Assembly: GCA_017614625.1 (NCBI GenBank) | Contig: JAGABK010000080.1 | Coordinates: 1-7,976, forward strand | Length of the DNA: 7,976 nt | Direction of reading: 5' to 3' | Source: Spirochaetales bacterium | GTDB taxonomy: Bacteria > Spirochaetota > Spirochaetia > Sphaerochaetales > Sphaerochaetaceae | Shown here: positions 5,281 to 7,976 of the stretch, piece after piece | How the letters are laid out: each line of letters opens with the position of its first letter | How positions within the stretch are numbered: the first letter of the stretch is position 1 | Made by a program: the position numbers and the translations under genes | Notes under the pieces: model-generated | Seen by the model: only the letters and a program-made list of their open reading frames with translations | The model's database searches: none | Told to the model about the DNA's origin: nothing

Positions 5281-6276
5281 TTGCAGGATCTTGAGAAATG
5301 CAGATGGTTTCCGTTCAGCGACGAACCGCTGGTGACGGGAAAGGAATACATCCCCAAAATCTGTGATCCCCAGGTGCTTCTGCCGCAGCAGAGCTGCGAC
5401 GGCAAGTGGCACATGTTCTTCCACTCCTGGTTCGGCCTGCACCATTTCATCTCGACCAGCGGCATTGCATGGGAGCCGCGCAAGATGATCGAGATCCGCG
5501 GACACTCGCCGTTCATCTTCATGGAGAACGAGAACTACTACCTCATCTACGAGAAGCACGACCGCAACATCCCGTTCGTGAGCCACAGGACGGGAGAAGG
5601 CAAGCGCGACAGCTACTCCTGCATAGAGATGAGGACCTCCACCGACCTGGTCACCTGGAGCAAGCCGCGCCTTCTTCTCGACGGCCGCACCATCCCGTTC
5701 GCCGGCGACTACCTGCGCTATCCACGCATCTCCAGACCCCAGCTCATCAGGGCGGGGGACGAGTACCGCCTCTATTTCGGCGCCTCGCACCTTGTCCTTC
5801 CCGACACCGGGCAGAAGGTCTCCAGATACTTCGGCTGCGTGTCCTCGTCCTCACTTACCGGACCGTACCGCATGGTCAGGCCCGACCAGCCTCTTCTTGA
5901 GCCGATTCCGGACGACAGATGGTCCAACCTGGGCTGCGGAAGCATCCGCGTCATACCCTGCGGCGATGTCCTGTACGCCTTCCAGTGTCCCGTCTACTGG
6001 GATTCCTCCAAGCGCAGGACAAGCTCGTGCATGATCCTCCTCAAGAGCGAGGACGGCTATCTGTGGGAAAGGTGCAGCAACGAGCCCATCCTGGTTCCCT
6101 CCGAAAAGGGCTGGGCCAGTTCGTACATCATGGGCTGCGACGTCCACTACAAGGCAGACGAGAAATGCTGGTACTGCTACTTCTCCGCAAGCGGGGACAA
6201 GAAGTACCTGTTCAAGAAAGAGTCTATCGGTCTGCTTATCGGAAACGTCCCGGAGAAAAAGCCCAGACAGGTCTGA
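5281..6276 (+). CDS. GH43-like five-bladed beta-propeller protein, possible glycosidase
   Basis: The 331-residue product shows repeated propeller-blade patterns of the GH43/GH32/GH130 type: DPQVLLPQ...WHMFFHSW (29-50), SPFIFMENENYYLIYEK (76-92), STDLVTWSKPRLLL (119-132), SRPQLIRAGDEYRLYFGAS (151-169), SEDGYLWERCSNEPIL (256-271) and CDVHYKADEKCWYCYF (286-301). Asp29 in the first blade is in the place of the GH43 catalytic base; I cannot place the acid with confidence. There is no signal peptide, so the protein is probably cytoplasmic. The start is a TTG at 5281, supported by AAGGAG (5269-5274) six bases before it and by the three-base gap from the preceding stop; the next in-frame ATG, at 5413, would remove the first blade. 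It ends the lspA group. Substrate is unknown, and a non-enzymatic sugar-binding propeller is possible. Confidence 0.75.
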   Translation: MQDLEKCRWFPFSDEPLVTGKEYIPKICDPQVLLPQQSCDGKWHMFFHSWFGLHHFISTSGIAWEPRKMIEIRGHSPFIFMENENYYLIYEKHDRNIPFVSHRTGEGKRDSYSCIEMRTSTDLVTWSKPRLLLDGRTIPFAGDYLRYPRISRPQLIRAGDEYRLYFGASHLVLPDTGQKVSRYFGCVSSSSLTGPYRMVRPDQPLLEPIPDDRWSNLGCGSIRVIPCGDVLYAFQCPVYWDSSKRRTSSCMILLKSEDGYLWERCSNEPILVPSEKGWASSYIMGCDVHYKADEKCWYCYFSASGDKKYLFKKESIGLLIGNVPEKKPRQV

Positions 6277-6290
6277 GCCCGGGCAAATGG

Positions 6291-7325
6291 TTATTCAACC
6301 ACCAGACGGGGTCTTCTCTCCAGTTTCTTCCTCTCTTCCCTCGTAAGCATCTCCACGCCGGAGACCGCACGGCCACCGATGAAGGTGGAGATGGCCTGGA
6401 GGCTGTCCTTGCAGGCTTCGAGGTCGGGGAAGTCGATGAAGCTGTGGAAGGCTCCCTTCACCATGAGGCACTTGGCGGGCGTGTCCGCGCTGTTGAGGGC
6501 CTCGGCGTAGAGCATGGACTCATCGAGAAGCGGGTCGTACTCTCCGCAGATTATGAGCGTCTCGGGAAGGCGCGAATGGTCCTTCGCAAGAAGAGGTGAG
6601 AACAGCGGGTCCAGGATGTCCTTGGGCTCGCGGGAGTAGTTCTGGATGTAGTAGGCCAGCGACTTCGAGGTGAGGGTGGGGCAGTCCTTGAACTGCTCCT
6701 GGCTTTCGGTCCTCATCCTTCCGTCGGTGATGGGCGACAGCAGGATCTGGCCGGCGATCTTGGGTCCCTTGCGGTCCCTGGCGAGGCGGCTCACGCAGGC
6801 CGCGAGGTTGCCTCCGGCGCAGTTTCCCATGAGGAAGATCTTGTCCGGATCCACCTTCCAGTACCTGGCTCCCTGGGCCGCCCAGAGGAAGGCGCTGTAG
6901 CAGTCCTCCAGCGGAACGGGGAACTTGAACTGGGGTGCGAGGCGGTAGTCAACGGCCAGGACGGTGGCTCCGGTGGTGTCGCAGATGTTGCTGCAGACGG
7001 CGGCGCACTTGCGCATGTTGCCCAGCACCCAGCCTCCGTCATGGAAAAGGATGATCAGGGAATTCTGGCCTGAAACGGACTTGTTCTTCACTTTTTCAAA
7101 CAGATACCCCGTAATCGCGCCATCGTTCACCGGGATGATGAAGGTGCGTCTGATCATGTTCTCCGTCTTGGGCCTGTAGAGTTTCTTGAATACGGACTGC
7201 TTGAATTCGGAACGGTTGTACGCCTGGATGTCGTTCTCGGATGCAGTCGTCACGTCTCCCAGACTGAGTCTGCTGCGCAACTTGAGAATCCTTTTCATCT
7301 GGTGGTCCAAAACGTATTCGTTCAT
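6291..7325 (-). CDS. HSL-type alpha/beta hydrolase (Abhydrolase_3) with Cys at the nucleophile position
   Basis: The 344-residue product has the hormone-sensitive-lipase family layout. The oxyanion-hole motif is HDGGW (95-99, usually HGGGW), followed by VDYRLAPQFKFPVPLED (125-141), the nucleophile elbow GNCAGGN (167-173, usually GDSAGGN), then Asp264 in GEYDPLLDES and His294 in GAFHSF. Asp and His of the triad are in place, but residue 169 is Cys (codon TGC), not Ser. Family members hydrolyse small esters; here activity may be altered, thiol-based as in dienelactone hydrolase, or lost. An N-terminal cap of about 60 residues precedes the core, and a basic tail from about 319 follows. There is no signal peptide. 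The gene converges on the GH43-like gene with 14 bases between stops and no convincing terminator, so some antisense overlap is likely. The ATG at 7325 has no Shine-Dalgarno sequence. Confidence 0.88.
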   Translation of the reverse strand: MNEYVLDHQMKRILKLRSRLSLGDVTTASENDIQAYNRSEFKQSVFKKLYRPKTENMIRRTFIIPVNDGAITGYLFEKVKNKSVSGQNSLIILFHDGGWVLGNMRKCAAVCSNICDTTGATVLAVDYRLAPQFKFPVPLEDCYSAFLWAAQGARYWKVDPDKIFLMGNCAGGNLAACVSRLARDRKGPKIAGQILLSPITDGRMRTESQEQFKDCPTLTSKSLAYYIQNYSREPKDILDPLFSPLLAKDHSRLPETLIICGEYDPLLDESMLYAEALNSADTPAKCLMVKGAFHSFIDFPDLEACKDSLQAISTFIGGRAVSGVEMLTREERKKLERRPRLVVE

Positions 7326-7336
7326 GGCTGTGCAAT

Positions 7337-7365
7337 ATGATATAATAAACCGGTTTCAGGTTCAA
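7337..7365 (-). promoter_or_regulatory. Candidate promoter of the hydrolase gene
   Basis: On the minus strand, TTGAAC (7360-7365, four of six), a 17-base spacer and TATCAT (7337-7342, five of six) predict a start near 7330, only about five bases before the ATG. No Shine-Dalgarno sequence can fit, so the mRNA would be nearly leaderless. The -10 overlaps that of galE on the other strand. Confidence 0.5.
7338..7346 (+). promoter_or_regulatory. Extended -10 promoter of galE
   Basis: TG (7338-7339), one base, then a perfect TATAAT (7341-7346) forms an extended -10. No good -35 is found at 17-18 bases, which an extended -10 can offset. The predicted start is near 7353, leaving a leader of about 33 bases with GAGG (7375-7378) seven bases before the galE ATG. 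A perfect palindrome AAACCGGTTT (7347-7356) covers the predicted start site. Confidence 0.6.
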
Positions 7366-7385
7366 TGTTTGAGTGAGGTATCGGA

Positions 7386-7976
7386 ATGATTCTTGTAACT
7401 GGAGGAGCCGGGTTCATAGGAAGCCACGCCTGCGTGGAGCTTCTGAACGCCGGTTTTGATGTCGTTGTGGCCGACAATCTTGTCAACAGCCACGAGAAAT
7501 CCCTCGACCGCGTGAAGGAGATCACGGGCAGGAGGCCCGCCTTCCACAAGGTCGACGTCTGCGACGAAAAGGCCCTGGACGGAGTCTTTTCAAAGTATCC
7601 CATCGACAGCGTCATCCACTTCGCCGGCCTGAAGGCCGTGGGCGAGAGCGTGCAGAAGCCGCTGGAGTATTTCTCCAACAACCTGGACGCCTCGCTGGTG
7701 CTGTGCAAGGTCATGAAGGCACACGGCGTGAAGAGCCTTGTCTTCTCGTCCAGCGCCACCGTCTACTCGGGGGACAACGGGATGCCTCTGACCGAGACCA
7801 GCCGCACCGGAAACTGCACCAATCCGTACGGATGGACCAAGTACATGAGCGAACAGATCTTCAAGGCCCTGTGTACCGCCGACCCGGACATGTCCGTCGT
7901 CCTCCTGCGCTATTTCAACCCCGTCGGAGCCCATGAGAGCGGGCTCATCGGCGAGGACCCGCAGGGAATCCCCAAC
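7386..7976 (+). CDS. galE: UDP-glucose 4-epimerase (N-terminal 197 residues, runs off the right edge)
   Basis: The protein is an extended short-chain dehydrogenase/reductase that interconverts UDP-glucose and UDP-galactose with bound NAD, feeding galactose use and surface polysaccharide synthesis. Visible motifs are the NAD-binding GGAGFIGSH (6-14), VVVADNL (26-32) with the acidic residue at the end of the second strand, IHFAGLKAVGES (77-88), SSSATVYS (121-128) with the catalytic Ser near 123, and YGWTK (148-152), giving the Tyr148-Lys152 pair. LRYFNPVGAHESG (174-186) matches the GalE form of the substrate region. The frame is open to base 7976, about 60 percent of the usual 330-340 residues. 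The ATG is supported by GAGG at proper spacing. NAD and catalytic motifs are intact. Other UDP-sugar epimerases share this fold, but the wording favours GalE. Confidence 0.93.
   Translation, partial: MILVTGGAGFIGSHACVELLNAGFDVVVADNLVNSHEKSLDRVKEITGRRPAFHKVDVCDEKALDGVFSKYPIDSVIHFAGLKAVGESVQKPLEYFSNNLDASLVLCKVMKAHGVKSLVFSSSATVYSGDNGMPLTETSRTGNCTNPYGWTKYMSEQIFKALCTADPDMSVVLLRYFNPVGAHESGLIGEDPQGIPN

Noticed and set aside
4807..5790. Minus-strand open frame of 327 codons opposite lspA, the small membrane protein gene and the propeller gene
   Set aside because: It crosses three genes that form a coherent operon on the other strand and has shadow-type composition.
5919..6599. Plus-strand open frame of 226 codons across the propeller gene end and the hydrolase gene end
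   Set aside because: It is out of frame with one gene and antisense to the other, with no domain and no ribosome binding site.

Overview
The window is a compact, GC-rich bacterial chromosomal segment with ten genes and almost no spare DNA; no gap reaches 300 bases. A Gram-negative (diderm) bacterium is suggested by lipoprotein signal peptidase II, by a phage-shock (Psp) system under sigma-54 control, and by the lineage flavour of several proteins. A spirochaete is my best guess. The reasons are the small two-helix membrane protein overlapping lspA, which resembles a protein I recall next to lspA in treponemes, and the LspA loop with the wording KFYGLFGLDRWPTFN. This is recall, not a search, so confidence in the lineage is modest.

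Layout. Bases 1-234 (minus) hold the N-terminal part of PspF, the sigma-54 activator. A 164-base divergent control region (235-398) carries a textbook -24/-12 sigma-54 promoter and two tandem imperfect palindromes that are good candidates for PspF binding sites. It drives pspA (399-1088) and pspC (1117-1506). After a short convergent junction with hairpin-forming sequence comes a Lon-family protease of the LonB-like/COG1067 type on the minus strand (1594-3534), with degenerate ATPase motifs. Divergent from it is a NIF3/YbgI-family metal protein (3617-4378), followed by a tightly packed group: lspA (about 4409-4945), a 111-residue two-helix membrane protein (4942-5277) and a GH43-like five-bladed propeller protein (5281-6276). 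Convergent to these is an HSL-type alpha/beta hydrolase (6291-7325, minus) whose nucleophile position is Cys. A shared divergent promoter region then leads to galE (7386 to the right edge, incomplete).

How they work together. pspF-pspA-pspC form a self-contained envelope-stress module: PspF activates the operon, PspA protects the membrane and, by family precedent, restrains PspF, and PspC is the membrane partner; no pspB is present between them. The lspA group links lipoprotein maturation with an unknown small membrane protein and a cytoplasmic sugar-active-looking protein. The other genes are housekeeping or accessory enzymes with no clear joint pathway.

Most interesting points. (1) Several transcript-first genes lack a Shine-Dalgarno sequence and have a -10-like hexamer ending 6 bases before the start codon, which predicts leaderless mRNAs. 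(2) The hydrolase has Cys in place of the nucleophilic Ser. (3) The Lon-like protease keeps its Ser-Lys dyad but has altered Walker motifs. (4) The psp control region has tandem candidate enhancer sites close to the pspF start. I see no mobile element, CRISPR array, tRNA or rRNA gene, and no evidence for a wholly new system.
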